Source: Crocinitomicaceae bacterium
Lineage (GTDB): Bacteria > Bacteroidota > Bacteroidia > Flavobacteriales_D > Sanyastnellaceae
DNA: 34,534 bases
Reading direction: 5' to 3'
Assembly (NCBI GenBank): GCA_002722795.1
Contig: PBMY01000021.1
Location: 1 to 34,534 of the forward strand
This document shows, one piece after another, positions 34,171 through 34,534 of this stretch. The translations under genes were made by a program, and so were the position numbers. Numbering within the stretch: the stretch's first letter is position 1; every line of letters begins with the position of its first letter. The notes below the pieces were generated by a model that was not told where the DNA came from, made no database searches, and saw only the letters and a list, made by a program, of their open reading frames with translations.

Positions 34171-34399
34171 GGGATAAAGGTAATAACGATTAGGACCTTA
34201 CTCACTTCGTTCGCTCGATGCTCCCTCCGTTATCTCAACAAAGCATTTCGCCCAACATCAAGACAAGCGTGTGTTTGTCGCAATACACTCCTTATCCAAC
34301 CTGTAAAAATAATTTTTAAGCTTTTATCAGGTACGTATTTCTACTCTCTCACCCCGATCGTTCGACTGATTTTGGAGTGATATTACGTTTTTGTTTTCG
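34171..34399. other. Spacer between the SulP gene and tRNA-Leu (229 nt)
   Basis: No gene is supported here. A TACCTTTA (minus strand, 34182 to 34175, one mismatch to the -7 box) lies 4 nt before the SulP GTG. A CTCACTTCGTTCGCTCG run at 34200-34216 differs in composition from the surroundings. No clear terminator for the tRNA transcript is visible. Confidence 0.45.
34299..34332. repeat. Imperfect inverted repeat downstream of the tRNA genes
   Basis: ACCTGTAAAA at 34299-34308 pairs with TTTTATCAGGT at 34322-34332, a 10-bp stem with one bulged T and a 13-nt loop. It lies 68-101 nt beyond tRNA-Leu on the transcribed strand. No T run follows it on either strand, so it is not a classical terminator; it could still be a processing or stabilising structure. 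Confidence 0.35.
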
Positions 34400-34483
34400 T
34401 GCCCAGAGCGGGAGTCGAACCCGCACGCCCTAACGGACACATGGCCCTCAACCATGCCTGTCTACCAGTTCCAGCATCTGGGC
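34400..34483 (-). tRNA. tRNA-Leu (anticodon GAG)
   Basis: On the minus strand the sequence begins GCCCAGATGCTGGAACTGG and folds as a class II tRNA with a long variable arm. The acceptor arms GCCCAGA (34483-34477) and TCTGGGC (34407-34401) pair perfectly. The anticodon stem CATGG/CCATG encloses the loop TTGAGGG, so the anticodon is GAG (34449-34447), leucine. The T arm has GCGGG-TTCGACT-CCCGC. The discriminator base A is at 34400; CCA is not encoded. Confidence 0.96.
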
Positions 34484-34490
34484 GATTGAG

Positions 34491-34534
34491 TGACCTGGCT
34501 GGGGCTCGAACCCAGGACCCTCTCCTTAAAAGGG
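34491..34534 (-). tRNA. tRNA-Lys (anticodon TTT), 5' part outside the window
   Basis: The minus strand shows the anticodon loop CTTTTAA (anticodon TTT) with the start of its stem, the T arm CTGGG-TTCGAGC-CCCAG and the acceptor 3' strand CCAGGTC with discriminator A at 34491. The 5' half lies beyond the window end. Only 7 nt separate it from tRNA-Leu, so the two are one transcript, Lys first. CCA is not encoded. Confidence 0.92.

Noticed and set aside
1-34534. CRISPR array, prophage, insertion sequence or riboswitch
   Set aside because: No regularly spaced repeat, transposase, integrase, structural phage gene or recognisable riboswitch leader was seen on either strand.

Overview
The window looks like a chromosome segment of a marine-type Bacteroidota, most likely Flavobacteriales of the Cryomorphaceae/Schleiferiaceae kind. 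The lineage is inferred; the phylum is well supported. Support for the phylum: two secreted proteins carry C-terminal type IX secretion (T9SS) sorting domains, a Bacteroidota-only system. Several genes have the Bacteroidota -7 promoter box TAnnTTTG, some with a TTTG element 22-23 nt upstream, and none has an obvious Shine-Dalgarno sequence. There is also a DAHP synthase-chorismate mutase fusion, a YwqK-repeat protein and the conserved unknown ~490-aa protein family common in this phylum.

Layout. 1-4396: complete rpoC with a strong hairpin terminator shared with the convergent conserved-unknown gene at 4412-5902. 5903-8912: a divergent promoter, then a compact operon of a PhnP-like metallo-hydrolase, an LpxL-like acyltransferase and rarA. 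9092-10320: an AT-rich COG0523 (CobW/ZigA-like) GTPase without the usual CxCC motif. 10413-17773: a YwqK-repeat lipid-exported protein, mdh, a FAS1 lipoprotein with a T9SS VCBS-repeat protein, and pckA-rsmE. 17776-21219 (minus strand): an adenosine-deaminase-like gene, a T9SS arylsulfotransferase-like protein and a PaaG-like isomerase, separated by only 1-2 nt. 21244-23425: smpB, a small unknown protein and pyrD. 23474-26299: an AT-rich stretch with a thioredoxin-type arsC, a YqhA-family membrane protein, a frameshifted small membrane protein gene and a Ca2+/cation antiporter. 26324-31462: an MBL hydrolase, then the purB-ABC exporter-DAHP synthase/chorismate mutase operon. 31470-34170 (minus strand): a SulP transporter lacking its STAS domain, followed by a CstB-like MBL/rhodanese protein. 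34400-34534: tRNA-Leu(GAG) and the 3' part of tRNA-Lys(TTT).

How the genes fit together. Most are housekeeping (transcription, central carbon via Mdh and PEPCK, nucleotide synthesis via PurB and PyrD, aromatic synthesis, trans-translation, recombination). Genes are packed tightly: stops touch or overlap the next start at many junctions, and twice a gene starts with TTG directly after the in-frame TAA of the previous gene. Accessory functions are metal and stress related (COG0523 GTPase, ArsC, cation antiporter, sulfane-sulfur oxidation) or surface related (FAS1 lipoprotein, two T9SS cargo proteins).

I saw no CRISPR array, transposase, integrase, phage gene or recognisable defence island. No stretch above 300 nt is without a gene. 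The most second-look-worthy items are the palindromic back-to-back promoters at 5910-5928, the conserved unknown protein they drive, the CxCC-less COG0523 protein, the STAS-less SulP plus CstB-like pair, and the mdh terminator that is translated inside the convergent T9SS gene. None of these amounts to a proven new system.
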